Source of the DNA: Kiloniellaceae bacterium
Lineage (GTDB): Bacteria; Pseudomonadota; Alphaproteobacteria; Kiloniellales; J153
Reading direction: 5' to 3'
Length of the DNA stretch: 64,000 nt
NCBI GenBank assembly: GCA_021776135.1
Contig: JAJFGL010000037.1
Location: 1 to 64,000 of the forward strand
Positions 1 through 8,363 of this stretch are shown here, in pieces. Numbering within the stretch: position 1 is the stretch's first letter; every line of letters starts with the position of its first letter. The notes beneath the pieces are model-generated. The model worked only from the letters and a program-made list of their open reading frames with translations, had not been told where the DNA came from and did not search any database. The translations under genes and the position numbers were made by a program.

Positions 1-1078
<1,078 letters not shown>

Positions 1079-1393
1079 TTAGGCAGCTTTACGTGAGGTC
1101 TTGGCGCTCGCGGTCACGCCCATGATGTCGGACTCTTTCATAATCAAGAGCTCATCGCCGTCTAGCTTGATCTCGGTGCCCGACCACTTGCCGAACAGAA
1201 CCCGGTCGCCGGCCTTGACGTCGAGGGCCACGATCTCGCCCTTGTCGTTGCGCGCGCCCGGCCCAACCGCCAGGATTTCACCCTCCATGGGCTTTTCCTT
1301 CGCCGTGTCGGGAATAATGATCCCACCGGCCGTCTTGGTTTCTTCGTCGAGCCGGCGGACGACGACACGGTCGTGCAATGGCCTGAATTTCAT
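1079..1393 (-). CDS. groES: 10 kDa co-chaperonin GroES
   Basis: This 104-residue co-chaperonin caps the GroEL ring. It begins [18 protein letters not shown] and contains the mobile-loop segment [18 protein letters not shown], followed by [16 protein letters not shown]; all are family hallmarks. The length is normal for the family (about 95-105 residues). An AAGGAGG Shine-Dalgarno sequence sits just upstream of the ATG on the minus strand. It is the first gene of the groESL operon, and the CIRCE element about 45 bp upstream indicates HrcA control. Confidence 0.98.
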   Translation of the reverse strand: MKFRPLHDRVVVRRLDEETKTAGGIIIPDTAKEKPMEGEILAVGPGARNDKGEIVALDVKAGDRVLFGKWSGTEIKLDGDELLIMKESDIMGVTASAKTSRKAA

Positions 1394-1435
1394 GGATAAC
1401 CTCCTTGCTTGAACAAAACTAGAACATTCAAATTG

Positions 1436-1462
1436 TTAGCACTCTTTCTCAACGAGTGCCAA
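1436..1462 (-). promoter_or_regulatory. CIRCE operator (HrcA binding site) of groESL
   Basis: TTAGCACTC, a 9-bp spacer and GAGTGCCAA match the CIRCE inverted repeat (TTAGCACTC-N9-GAGTGCTAA) with one mismatch. The site lies 43 bp upstream of the groES start, where HrcA represses groESL in alphaproteobacteria. HrcA itself is not in this window. The element also lies upstream of the divergent MetE-like gene, but more than 190 bp from its start. Confidence 0.93.
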
Positions 1463-1656
1463 ACGTCCGCCAGGAGATAGGCATTTTCCGCCTTGAGGTC
1501 AAGGGCACGGGTGTGGAAACAGGGCTTGAATTCAACCGGGCGGTGCGATTTACCGCACAGTCTGGCATTGCCGCGAATCGCCGTTCATGCCAGGGTCGCG
1601 CGGCAAAAACCCACCGCGCTGCATCGGCGCTGTTTCTTGGTCTTAGGGGTGATGTC

Positions 1657-2709
1657 ATGGGTCTTCTAACCACCACCATTGGCGCCTATCCAAAGCCGGA
1701 TTTTGTCCCGGTTCCCGATTGGTTCCGGGCCAAGGCCGGTCCCGACACCGCCGATCCGACAGATGGCTACCTGGAGGCCCTGGCCGCCATGGGCGATGAA
1801 GCCGAGGCACTGTTCGAGCGCGGCGTCCGCCAGGTGGTGGAGGACCAAGTCGGCGCCGGGATCGATATTCCGACCGACGGTGAGATCCGGCGCGAAAACT
1901 ATATCCACTATCATTGCCGCCACCTCGACGGCATTAGTTTTGATACGCTGACTTCAAAGCAAGTGCGTGGCGGCACTTATCGGGCCGATTTACCCTCGAT
2001 TATCGGAACCGTCAGGGCGCGCGACCGTTTCCTGGCGGCGGACTGGGCCATGGCCCAGGCGGTGACGGAGCGGCCGGTCAAGATTACCTTGCCCGGCCCC
2101 ATGACCATCGCCGATACCACGGTCGATCTGTTTTACAACGACCACCCAAGACTGTGCGCCGATTTGGCCGCGGCCGTGAATGTCGAGGTGCGCGCCCTGG
2201 CGGAGGCGGGGTGCACCTGGATCCAGATCGACGAGCCGGTTTTCGCCCGTAAGCCGGATATCGCCTTGAGCTACGGCATCGCTAATCTGGAGCGCTGTTT
2301 CCATGGGGTGCCGAAGCAGGTCATAAGGACCATGCATATGTGCTGCGGCTATCCGGACAAGATTGACCGGGACGACTATCCCAAGGCCGATCTGGATGCT
2401 TACACGCGTTTGGCCGGCGCCGTGGACCGTTCCTGTGTCGATGTGGTCTCGATCGAGGACGCCCATCGTTACAACGATTTATCGCTGCTGGATCTTTTCG
2501 CCAACACCAAGGTGATCCTCGGTGTCGTGGCGATCGCTAAAAGCCGGGTTGAGCCGGTGGAAGAAATCAAGGCCCGCTTAGAAGCCGCCCTCGACCATAT
2601 CGATCCTGAGCGCCTGATCGCGGCGCCCGATTGCGGCCTGGGCATCCTGGGCCGGGATCTGGCTTTGGTGAAGCTGCGTAATCTGTGTACGGCGGCGCAT
2701 GCGATTTAA
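1657..2709 (+). CDS. MetE-like cobalamin-independent methionine synthase C-terminal domain protein
   Basis: This 350-residue protein corresponds to the zinc-binding C-terminal barrel of MetE, which transfers a methyl group to a thiol such as homocysteine. The four zinc ligands of that fold are visible: His and Cys in HMCCGYP, Glu in VSIEDAH, and Cys in APDCGLG. TIGAYPKP at the N-terminus and QIDEPVF in the middle are typical of the family. The frame is open upstream, but the ATG at 1657 begins right at the conserved TTTIGAYPKP block, so I chose it. Single-domain MetE-like proteins often use substrates other than methyltetrahydrofolate-triglutamate, so the exact reaction is uncertain. Its 3' end overlaps the convergent hydroxylase gene by 4 bp. 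Confidence 0.85.
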   Translation: MGLLTTTIGAYPKPDFVPVPDWFRAKAGPDTADPTDGYLEALAAMGDEAEALFERGVRQVVEDQVGAGIDIPTDGEIRRENYIHYHCRHLDGISFDTLTSKQVRGGTYRADLPSIIGTVRARDRFLAADWAMAQAVTERPVKITLPGPMTIADTTVDLFYNDHPRLCADLAAAVNVEVRALAEAGCTWIQIDEPVFARKPDIALSYGIANLERCFHGVPKQVIRTMHMCCGYPDKIDRDDYPKADLDAYTRLAGAVDRSCVDVVSIEDAHRYNDLSLLDLFANTKVILGVVAIAKSRVEPVEEIKARLEAALDHIDPERLIAAPDCGLGILGRDLALVKLRNLCTAAHAI

Positions 2710-3299
2710 CGCGATGGCGGTAAGGCGGCGTGGGAGTCCGGACGGCCTTCGCCGGCGCCACCGCCGCGCGCGTCGCAAATGACCAGGTGATAGCGCGGTT
2801 CGCGGCTGGCGTTTATGGCCGTGTGGGTTAGGCGGGCATCCATCTCATAGAGATAGCCATCCGCCGGCACATGGCGGAAATGGCCGATGTCGCCGTCCAT
2901 GAAGACCAGATAGCAAGCTGGATTCGTGACCACCGCGAAATGGTATCGCAGCGATGAATCCCAGTGGATGGACAGGCTGCTTTTTTTCGGCATGCGCATC
3001 AGGCGCGTCCGGCCGAAATCAAACGGCAGCTTGCCAAGCAATTCCTCGATGGCGGTGCCGCGGAACTCAGGGTTGACGATTTTGAAGTCGCGCTCCCGAA
3101 CCCCATCCGGCAGCCAGCCGATGCCGTCCTTGAGTGGCCGCTCGGCGCCTGGGCGGGAGGTGACCGAAATGACATTGTCGTCGTCGAACAGGGGCTTGAC
3201 GGCCTGCAGCACCGCGCGCACCGGTTCGATATCTTGATAGACTTCGGTGCGCCGAAGCATGATTGCGTCCTTCACGTCCGGCCTGGCATCCTGGGTCAT
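2706..3299 (-). CDS. Aspartyl/asparaginyl beta-hydroxylase-like protein
   Basis: This 197-residue protein has the double-stranded beta-helix pattern of the Asp/Asn beta-hydroxylase (LpxO/AspH-like) Fe(II)/2-oxoglutarate family. The metal-site motif is SIHWDSSLRYHFAV, with a later LTHTAINAS providing the distal His. The segment EPRYHLVICD carries the Arg expected to bind 2-oxoglutarate. The start is the ATG at 3297-3299, which overlaps the stop of the upstream methyltransferase by 4 bp, so the two are co-translated. The substrate is unknown. The pairing with a methyltransferase suggests two-step modification of one small molecule or protein (inference). Confidence 0.72.
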   Translation of the reverse strand: MTQDARPDVKDAIMLRRTEVYQDIEPVRAVLQAVKPLFDDDNVISVTSRPGAERPLKDGIGWLPDGVRERDFKIVNPEFRGTAIEELLGKLPFDFGRTRLMRMPKKSSLSIHWDSSLRYHFAVVTNPACYLVFMDGDIGHFRHVPADGYLYEMDARLTHTAINASREPRYHLVICDARGGGAGEGRPDSHAALPPSR

Positions 3300-3922
3300 G
3301 AGGGGCGCCGGAATACGCGCACGGCGCGCACGGCGCGGTGATCGTCGAGGCCGTAGTCGAGATCGCAACTTGCGATCGGCGTATAGCGGCCGGCGATTAA
3401 GGGCGCCATGTTGGCCCAGTGGGGGGCCACCATTTCCAGGATGACGATCGCCTCCGGCGCCAGCCAGGCTTCGGCGCGTTCCAGTATATCCAGCCAATCC
3501 TCGAAGTGGCCCTTGCGGCCGTCTCGGGTCCAGGTCCGTCCGATACCGGCCCAAACCAAGCAATCCAAATCCGTAACCGGGCAGGTCCAGTCGCGGAAGG
3601 TCGCGGCGTGGAACCCGGCATTTGTCCAAGCGGCGTGGCGCCGCTTCGCCGTCTCGATCGCGGTGGGCGATATATCGATGCCGGTATAAGTCACTTGCCA
3701 GTCGAGTTGGCCAAGCAGCAGGCCGGTTCCGCACCCCACATCCAGAATCCGGCTCAGGCCCAGATGGCGGATATAGCCCGCCAGGACGCCCATGCGGGGG
3801 GCCATCTCCAGGTTTTCGACAAAATCGTAGGCGCCCTCCCGGTACGCCTGATCTTGCGTTTCGGCGGCATACCGTAGGATCTGAAGGGCGTCGACCGGGC
3901 GGTCATCCTGGGCTTCGGCCAT
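3296..3922 (-). CDS. Class I SAM-dependent methyltransferase
   Basis: This 208-residue Rossmann-type methyltransferase has motif I ILDVGCGTGLLLGQL near residue 60, followed by the acidic strand end GIDISPTAIETA that should bind the SAM ribose. It is the first gene of a two-gene unit with the beta-hydroxylase-like gene and overlaps it by ATGA. No substrate-recognition domain was recognised. Length and motifs fit the broad Methyltransf_11/25 group. A small-molecule or lipid substrate is possible, but nothing in the sequence decides this. Confidence 0.78.
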   Translation of the reverse strand: MAEAQDDRPVDALQILRYAAETQDQAYREGAYDFVENLEMAPRMGVLAGYIRHLGLSRILDVGCGTGLLLGQLDWQVTYTGIDISPTAIETAKRRHAAWTNAGFHAATFRDWTCPVTDLDCLVWAGIGRTWTRDGRKGHFEDWLDILERAEAWLAPEAIVILEMVAPHWANMAPLIAGRYTPIASCDLDYGLDDHRAVRAVRVFRRPS

Positions 3923-3994
3923 GATGCTTTCTTGTGCTTTCGCTCATTTTCGACGAGCCCCCACGTTACCCAAGCCGTAAGCCTTGGCAAGTCC

Positions 3995-4276
3995 TCAGCG
4001 CACTGTATTCAGGTTGCGCAGAGCGGCGAAGGTTTGTCCAAGCTGTTCCGTCTCGGGCGCGATTTGGCGCAAGGCCCAGCGGACCGCGAAGGCATCGTCA
4101 GCAAGATGCCCGGCTTCCGCCTCCGCTTGCGGATTGAAGCCGCCGTTACGAATAAGACCTGCCTGATGCTCGAGCCTGGCGGCCAAGTCGCGAAGGTGGG
4201 TCAGCGAACGGCGAGCCCCCTTAACGGCGTTTAGCTCAGCGCTTCGCTCGAGATCGTTGCCTGGGGGGTGGTTCAT
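3995..4276 (-). CDS. Unknown 93-aa protein with its own repressor-type operator
   Basis: This gene was not recognised. It encodes a 93-residue, charged, probably all-helical protein with runs such as RRSLTHLRDLAARLEHQ and no membrane segment or signal peptide. Two signals argue that it is real. An AGGAGG Shine-Dalgarno sequence sits 7 nt before the ATG. The 15-bp palindrome ATGCGTATTGCGCAT (4296-4310) lies just upstream, and near-copies of it occur in the repressor/gafY divergent promoter. It therefore probably belongs to the regulon of the neighbouring S24 repressor. A role as anti-repressor or GTA accessory factor is speculation. Confidence 0.68.
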   Translation of the reverse strand: MNHPPGNDLERSAELNAVKGARRSLTHLRDLAARLEHQAGLIRNGGFNPQAEAEAGHLADDAFAVRWALRQIAPETEQLGQTFAALRNLNTVR

Positions 4277-4293
4277 GGCGGCGCCTCCTAGTT

Positions 4294-4313
4294 TTATGCG
4301 TATTGCGCATAAT
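4294..4313. promoter_or_regulatory. Operator O1, upstream of the 93-aa gene
   Basis: TTATGCG, a 5-bp spacer and CGCATAA form a near-perfect palindrome 18 bp before the 93-aa gene start. Its 15-bp core ATGCGTATTGCGCAT differs from O2 (ATGCGTATAGCGCAT) at one spacer base. The position over the expected promoter of the 93-aa gene suits repression by the adjacent HTH/S24 protein. The link is inferred from sequence identity with the sites in the divergent promoter. Confidence 0.7.
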
Positions 4314-4353
4314 TAGAAGACAGCTGTCAATTGCAAGCTTGTGGGAAAACGTC

Positions 4354-4989
4354 CTAGCTGGGCCGAATCGACAAAACCGGCGCGGCCCAGTCGAGCCGGA
4401 TATCCTCCATGGGCGGCGCGTTCCAACTCGACAAGACGAAATGGTTGCCGCGGTAACCGCGGCGCAGTTCCTTGACCAGGATCGGGCCCTCGTCCGCCAC
4501 CTTGACGATGCACAAGCGGTTCAGGCAATCGTCCTGCACGCCGTGGTCCTCGCGCCGGTAAAATAGCAGCCAGCCGTCGCGCATGGGGTGCATGGAATCG
4601 CCGCGCACGCGCACCGCGACCATGGGCGTATCACCGTCGCCTTCGGGCGCCCCGACCTCTTCCAGGCCGCCGCCCAGAGCGTGGTCGTCATAGGCCAAAA
4701 CCTCTTGTCCGGCGCCGACATAGCCGACGACGGCGACGGCCTCGGCGGGCGGCTTGGGGGGCTCCTCGGATGCCTCGCCATAGCGGAACTGAGCCAGGGG
4801 GCACTGGGCTAAATCGGCCATGCGGCGGATGTGAGGATCGTCGGGAATGGCGCCGTTTTCCCAGCGCGAAACATTGGATTGATCGACCCCGGCCAGCTCG
4901 GCGAAGCCGGCTTGGGAGAGGGCGAGGCCGTGGCGGAGGGCGCGGATCCGCGCCGCCAGTTCCAGGTCTTTTCGCGCGTCCTTGGGCAT
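4354..4989 (-). CDS. CI/LexA-type repressor (XRE HTH + S24 peptidase), RogA-like
   Basis: This 211-residue repressor has an N-terminal helix-turn-helix (LSQAGFAELAGVDQSNVSRWENG) and a C-terminal S24 self-cleaving peptidase domain. The cleavage-type Ala-Gly lies in YVGAGQEV, the nucleophile Ser in RVRGDSMHPMRDG, and the general-base Lys in PILVKELRRG. It is divergent from the GafY-like gene, and the space between them holds two copies of a palindromic operator. In Caulobacter the XRE-family repressor RogA controls gafYZ, and the arrangement here is equivalent. The intact peptidase site suggests induction by RecA-linked DNA damage (inference). A GTG at 4996-4998 is an alternative start. Confidence 0.88.
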   Translation of the reverse strand: MPKDARKDLELAARIRALRHGLALSQAGFAELAGVDQSNVSRWENGAIPDDPHIRRMADLAQCPLAQFRYGEASEEPPKPPAEAVAVVGYVGAGQEVLAYDDHALGGGLEEVGAPEGDGDTPMVAVRVRGDSMHPMRDGWLLFYRREDHGVQDDCLNRLCIVKVADEGPILVKELRRGYRGNHFVLSSWNAPPMEDIRLDWAAPVLSIRPS

Positions 4990-5030
4990 GGTTCTCACGG
5001 CCTCAGCGAGAATTCTTCCACAGGTTAATA

Positions 5031-5045
5031 ATGCGTATAGCGCAT
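5031..5045. promoter_or_regulatory. Operator O2 in repressor/gafY divergent promoter
   Basis: ATGCGTATAGCGCAT is a palindrome with perfect ATGCG/CGCAT half-sites and a 5-bp spacer. It lies 41 bp upstream of the repressor start, in the short region shared by the two divergent promoters. Its centre is 32 bp (about three helical turns) from the centre of O3, which would allow cooperative binding of dimers on one DNA face. Confidence 0.75.
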
Positions 5046-5062
5046 ATATTCCTTGACGATAA

Positions 5063-5077
5063 ATGTATAATGCGCAT
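5063..5077. promoter_or_regulatory. Operator O3 overlapping the gafY promoter
   Basis: ATGTATAATGCGCAT has one perfect half-site (CGCAT) and one with two mismatches compared with O2. It overlaps a TATAAT hexamer at 5066-5071 and lies immediately before the first possible start codons of the GafY-like gene. Repressor bound here would block transcription of gafY-gafZ. A TTGACG at 5053-5058 lies too near this TATAAT to pair with it, so the exact promoter elements are unclear. Confidence 0.62.
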
Positions 5078-5087
5078 TATGCATGAT

Positions 5088-5690
5088 ATGAAAAATAACG
5101 CAAGCAACCTTCGCCCGGCGCTTGAGCGCCCTCACGGGGTTCTCCTGCCTGGGCAAATCGCCGCCATGTGGCGCAGCGGCATGTCCGCGACCGCGATCCG
5201 GCGCGCTCTGGGTCTGACCGCCAAAGCGGCCCTTGCCGCCGGTATCATCGCGATCCCGCAGCGGGCATCGCGGCGCCGCGCGGGCCGTTCGTCCCCCAGA
5301 GGCAAGATATCCGCCGCCGCTTCCGGCCCCGGGCTGGCGCCAGCGCTCTCATCCTCGTCCTCGCTCTCATCCTCGTCCCAGGCCGGGCCGGCCATGGCCG
5401 GGGTCTTGAACGCCGTCGCCCAGGCGGCCGGGGTCGCGGCGGACGGCCTGCTGGGCCCCGGCCAGGAGCGGGCCTTGGCGCGGCCCCGGCATTTGGTCAT
5501 GTATTTGCTGCGCGAGCTGTGCGCGGGCGCGACCCTGCCGGCCATCGGCCATTTCCTGGACCGCGATCACACCACGGTGCTTTACGGCTGCCGCCGGGCC
5601 GTGGTTTTGCTGGCCAGGGATCCCGGTTTCCGCCGCTGGCGTGACGAGGCGCTCCGGCTGCTCAAGCACACGCCCGCCCGCCTGCAATGA
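5088..5690 (+). CDS. gafY: GafY-like GTA activator with DnaA domain IV
   Basis: This protein of about 200 residues has a C-terminal module matching DnaA domain IV: RPRHLVMYLLRELC, then LPAIGHFLDRDHTTVLYGCRRAV, which holds the DnaA signature DHTTVL. The N-terminal part (QIAAMWRSGMSATAIRRALG) looks like the GcrA-type HTH. A Ser-rich linker joins them. There are no AAA+ motifs, so it is not a replication initiator. In Rhodobacter GafA and in Caulobacter GafY a DnaA-IV-like domain binds GTA promoters. It is divergent from the repressor and overlaps the GafZ-like gene by ATGA. In-frame ATGs at 5070 and 5079 are alternative starts. Confidence 0.78.
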   Translation: MKNNASNLRPALERPHGVLLPGQIAAMWRSGMSATAIRRALGLTAKAALAAGIIAIPQRASRRRAGRSSPRGKISAAASGPGLAPALSSSSSLSSSSQAGPAMAGVLNAVAQAAGVAADGLLGPGQERALARPRHLVMYLLRELCAGATLPAIGHFLDRDHTTVLYGCRRAVVLLARDPGFRRWRDEALRLLKHTPARLQ

Positions 5691-6214
5691 CCAGGCGCCG
5701 CGCCAAGCCCGCCCTGCCCAAGCGAGAGGGCGCCGACACTTCGGCGCACGCGGGCGCCGACGCCGGGCCGCCCGAGCGTTACCGCCACGGCGACACGATC
5801 CAAAGCGAGCCGGGCGACCGGGCCGGGCTCGAGGTTCGCCGGGTCATGACCCAGAACGTCCTCGACCGCTACCTGATCCGCGACTCCATCGAGCGGCGCC
5901 AGTTCGATGCCGGCATGAAGCTGTTCCGGCTCTGGCGCGCCTCGGGCGGCAGCCCACGGGTGATCGCCAGCTACGGCCCCCGGGCGGGGGATGCACAGGA
6001 CGCCCACGACCTCAGCGACCGCCAGGCGGCCTTACGCGCCAGCGTGACCGGGGTGCTGCGCCGCATGGGCCCGCTGTCGGGCATCCTGGTTCATGTCTGC
6101 ATCTGCGACGAGTCGGCGCGCGCCTGGGCCACGGCCCGCGGCCAGGCGCCCCAAGGCGGCATCGTGGTCCTGCGCCTGGCCCTGGACGCCCTCGCCGATC
6201 ACTGGCGGCTTTAG
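5687..6214 (+). CDS. gafZ: GafZ-like GTA activator (DUF6456-type)
   Basis: This 175-residue protein matches the C-terminal half of GafA, or Caulobacter GafZ. The recognisable block is YRHGDTIQSEP, then VMTQNVLDRYLIRDSIERRQF and GMKLFRLWRASG. In the family this part works with RNA polymerase to fire the GTA promoter. The start codon overlaps the gafY stop (ATGA), so the pair is translationally coupled, as expected for two proteins that are fused as GafA in Rhodobacterales. The N-terminal 30 residues are basic and low-complexity. The assignment rests on recall of the family pattern and on context, not on a search. Confidence 0.74.
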   Translation: MTRRRAKPALPKREGADTSAHAGADAGPPERYRHGDTIQSEPGDRAGLEVRRVMTQNVLDRYLIRDSIERRQFDAGMKLFRLWRASGGSPRVIASYGPRAGDAQDAHDLSDRQAALRASVTGVLRRMGPLSGILVHVCICDESARAWATARGQAPQGGIVVLRLALDALADHWRL

Positions 6215-6240
6215 CCTCGCCGGCACGGAAACGAAAGCTT

Positions 6241-6324
6241 GTCATCCCGGACCCCGATCCGGGATCTTCTGTTAGAGCCCGACTCGCCACATGCCAAAGA
6301 TCCCGGATCGTAGTCCGGGATGAC
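6241..6324. repeat. Intergenic palindromic repeat (two 28-bp arms)
   Basis: The left arm 6241-6268 starts GTCATCCCGGAC and the right arm 6297-6324 ends GTCCGGGATGAC. They are near-perfect inverted copies with about two or three mismatches and a 28-bp loop. A half copy (GGATCGTAGTCCGGGATGAC) recurs at 7353-7372. This looks like a dispersed intergenic palindrome. It may form an mRNA hairpin after gafZ, but there is no U-tract to call it an intrinsic terminator. Confidence 0.75.
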
Positions 6325-6471
6325 GAACGCTTAAGGGCGACTGCCGCCATTGCCCGGATATCACGTTAATCCACCATTAACCATGGCTGGGGCAAGCTGG
6401 CTTCATGGCGGCGCGCTTGAGCGGCTCCGCCGGACACCTTCTTCAGCGATCATAGGCAAGGCAGGACGATC

Positions 6472-6987
6472 ATGTTTGGCAAAGACAGCAAGACCACCGC
6501 AAGCACCCCCACTCCCACAGCCACGGCCGCGCCCAAGGGCGAGACCCCGGCCAAGGCCGGCAGCAATGTTCCTTCCATTATTTCCGCCGATTTGAAAATC
6601 ATCGGCGATTTGAAGTGCGCCGGCGATATCCAGATCGACGGCACGGTCGAGGGCGATATCCACAGTCGCCTCTTGATCGTTGGCGCGGGGGCGCGCATCG
6701 AAGGCTCGATCTCCGCCGAGACGGTGCGCGTTTCCGGCGCCGTTCATGGCCAGATCAAGGCCAAGACCGTCGCCATGGACAAGACCGCCAAGGTGGTCGG
6801 CGACGTCATCCACGAAAACCTGACCATGGAGGCCGGCGCCTTCCTGGAAGGCGGCGTGCGCCGGATCGAGAAATCCGACCCCAGCGCCAGCATCTCGCCC
6901 CTGCGCCCCGGCGCCGGCGGACAGGGCGCCGCCAACGGCCAAAGCGGCACAACCCCAGGCGACGCCCAGCGTTCTTCGGTACTTTAG
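6472..6987 (+). CDS. Bactofilin (polymer-forming cytoskeletal protein)
   Basis: This 171-residue bactofilin forms nucleotide-independent filaments at the inner face of the membrane that scaffold cell-wall and shape enzymes. The central right-handed beta-helix is evident as repeats around residues 40-130: GDLKCAGDIQIDGTVEGDI, then GAGARIEGSISAETVRVSGAV, then GQIKAKTVAMDKTAKVVGDV. Flexible Pro/Thr/Ala-rich and Gly-rich tails flank the core, as usual. It probably stands alone as a host gene between the regulatory island and the oxygenase gene. A strong hairpin terminator follows at 7060-7095. Confidence 0.92.
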   Translation: MFGKDSKTTASTPTPTATAAPKGETPAKAGSNVPSIISADLKIIGDLKCAGDIQIDGTVEGDIHSRLLIVGAGARIEGSISAETVRVSGAVHGQIKAKTVAMDKTAKVVGDVIHENLTMEAGAFLEGGVRRIEKSDPSASISPLRPGAGGQGAANGQSGTTPGDAQRSSVL

Positions 6988-7059
6988 TTTTCCGGCCCCG
7001 CGCCACGGGGGAGCAAGTGGCAAAGCGGCACAAGAGCGCATCGTCCAAGCCTTGAGCCC

Positions 7060-7095
7060 AGCCCCGCCGGCGACCCCGGCGGGGCTTACTTTTTG
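7060..7095 (+). terminator. Rho-independent terminator after bactofilin gene
   Basis: An 11-bp GC stem (AGCCCCGCCGG / CCGGCGGGGCT, 7060-7070 with 7076-7086) with a 5-nt loop is followed by TACTTTTT. It lies 73 bp after the bactofilin stop. Confidence 0.82.
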
Positions 7096-7130
7096 GTCTG
7101 GGCCCCGAACGGGCTCCCGGCACCGCAAGT

Positions 7131-7277
7131 CCCCCCACCCCGACCCTCCCCCTCAAGGGGGGAGGGAGAAAAAGGCGGCGTTCTTCCTCTAACTCCCTCC
7201 CCTCAAGGGGGGAGGGGGAAGTAAGTGTCTTTCTTTTACTCCCTCCCCCTTCGACGGGGGAGGGCCGGGGTGGGGGT
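7131..7277. repeat. Nested palindromic repeat cluster
   Basis: Three short hairpins of the type CCCTCCCC-loop-GGGGAGGG (near 7144-7166, 7194-7216 and 7241-7264) sit inside an outer inverted pair (CCCCCACCCCGACCCTCCCC and its complement at about 7256-7276). The element fills most of the 508-bp space between bactofilin and the oxygenase gene. It resembles the dispersed palindromic intergenic elements found in many alphaproteobacteria. No coding potential was seen. Confidence 0.75.
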
Positions 7278-7352
7278 GACAGTCTCGCCAAGTCCTCGCG
7301 GCGCCCGAAGACACGCCGCTTTTCTGTCTTCACAATTAAACCGGACGCCAAT

Positions 7353-7372
7353 GGATCGTAGTCCGGGATGAC
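7353..7372. repeat. Half copy of the 6241-6324 palindrome arm
   Basis: GGATCGTAGTCCGGGATGAC is identical to the last 20 bases of the right arm at 6305-6324. It shows that the element is dispersed in this genome. Confidence 0.7.
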
Positions 7373-7495
7373 GGCCGATGGGGGATCTTGCCCGGCGGGG
7401 CATTGACCCCTGGCCCCCCGGCTGGGTATCAAGTCTAGGCCCGCCGCCAAGCCAAGCCCCGTGCGGGTCCGTGACGCAAGGGAGCCCGATACGCC

Positions 7496-8158
7496 ATGTT
7501 CGAAAAAATCACGCCTCAGCCCCTCTTCGCCTCCACCATCTGGATTCACCACTTGAAGGCGGAGGTCGCCGGGCCCCTGAACCAGCACCTGGCGCGCCAG
7601 ATCGACCGCCTGATATCGCCCAAGCCGCCGCGCGCGCCGGGGGAGACCTGGCAGACCGAGGCGCGCCTGCACACCCTGCCCGAATTCAGCGATCTGACCG
7701 CCCTCTTCATGACCGCGGCCAAGGGCGTGCTGGAAAAGCTTGAGATCGACTACGGCGAATTCGAAATCACCGGCTGCTGGGCCAACGTGAACCCCAAGGG
7801 CGGCATCCACCCGGTCCACAATCACCCGAACAATTATTTGAGCGGCGTTTACTACGTCCAAATTCCGCCCGGCGCCGACGCGATTCAGTTTCATGATCCG
7901 CGTCATCAGCCGACCTTGATCGCGCCCCGGATCAAGAACTACAACGCCTACAACTCCATCGCCGCCCACGCCCGCGCCCGGCCGGGCCAGATGATTTTGT
8001 TTCCGGCCTGGCTGGTCCACTCGGTCGACCCCAACCCCAGCGACGAGGTGCGCATCAGCATCAGCTTCAACATCATGTTCTCCGACTACGTGCAACGCAT
8101 GAGCTACCCCAAGTGGGACGGCATCGCCCTGGAAAGACACAAAAACACGGGTGGGTGA
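7496..8158 (+). CDS. 2OG-Fe(II) oxygenase, TIGR02466-like
   Basis: This 220-residue protein resembles the TIGR02466 group of putative 2-oxoglutarate/iron oxygenases, often found in phages and marine bacteria. Likely iron-site residues lie in GGIHPVHNHPNNYLSGVYY (His) and in the C-terminal LFPAWLVHSVDPN (His). The following SDEVRISISFNIMF carries the Arg expected to bind 2-oxoglutarate. The substrate is unknown. The gene stands alone between palindromic repeats and a terminator (8251-8288). Because the family is frequent in phages, it could be part of the GTA-associated island, but nothing proves this. Confidence 0.8.
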   Translation: MFEKITPQPLFASTIWIHHLKAEVAGPLNQHLARQIDRLISPKPPRAPGETWQTEARLHTLPEFSDLTALFMTAAKGVLEKLEIDYGEFEITGCWANVNPKGGIHPVHNHPNNYLSGVYYVQIPPGADAIQFHDPRHQPTLIAPRIKNYNAYNSIAAHARARPGQMILFPAWLVHSVDPNPSDEVRISISFNIMFSDYVQRMSYPKWDGIALERHKNTGG

Positions 8159-8250
8159 AACGCGCCTGTGTTTTCAACAGGGCGCGGGCTTAACGGCGTA
8201 ATGCCGGGGTGCTAAAAGAGGCTAGGCTCGCGTAAAAGCGCCGACCGGAG

Positions 8251-8288
8251 AAAACCCGCCAGCGGGGAAAATCGCGGCGGGTTTTTTT
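8251..8288 (+). terminator. Rho-independent terminator
   Basis: A 10-bp perfect stem (AAAACCCGCC at 8251-8260 with GGCGGGTTTT at 8276-8285) is followed by a T-run. It closes the oxygenase transcription unit and separates it from the restriction gene 75 bp later. The stretch 8159-8250 before it contains a further imperfect hairpin (GCGCCTGT.../...ACAGGGCGC) but no recognised RNA. Confidence 0.85.
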
Positions 8289-8363
8289 GTGCGGGGGGGT
8301 GGGGGACGCCAGCGAATTATGATGTTATAGGGAGCGCCAGGAACCATCGACTATTGACAGCAA

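Noticed and set aside
5088-5690. Replication initiator DnaA
   Set aside because: Only domain IV is present; Walker motifs and domains I-III are lacking, and the neighbour is a GafZ-like gene.
6241-7372. CRISPR array
   Set aside because: The repeats are palindromic pairs without regular spacers, and no cas genes are near.
6806-8140. 444-codon minus-strand frame
   Set aside because: It lies opposite the bactofilin end, the repeats and the oxygenase gene; the translation is low-complexity and has no family signs.
8159-8250. Structured RNA or riboswitch before the restriction gene
   Set aside because: Hairpins occur but match no known class and belong to the 3' region of the oxygenase gene before its terminator.
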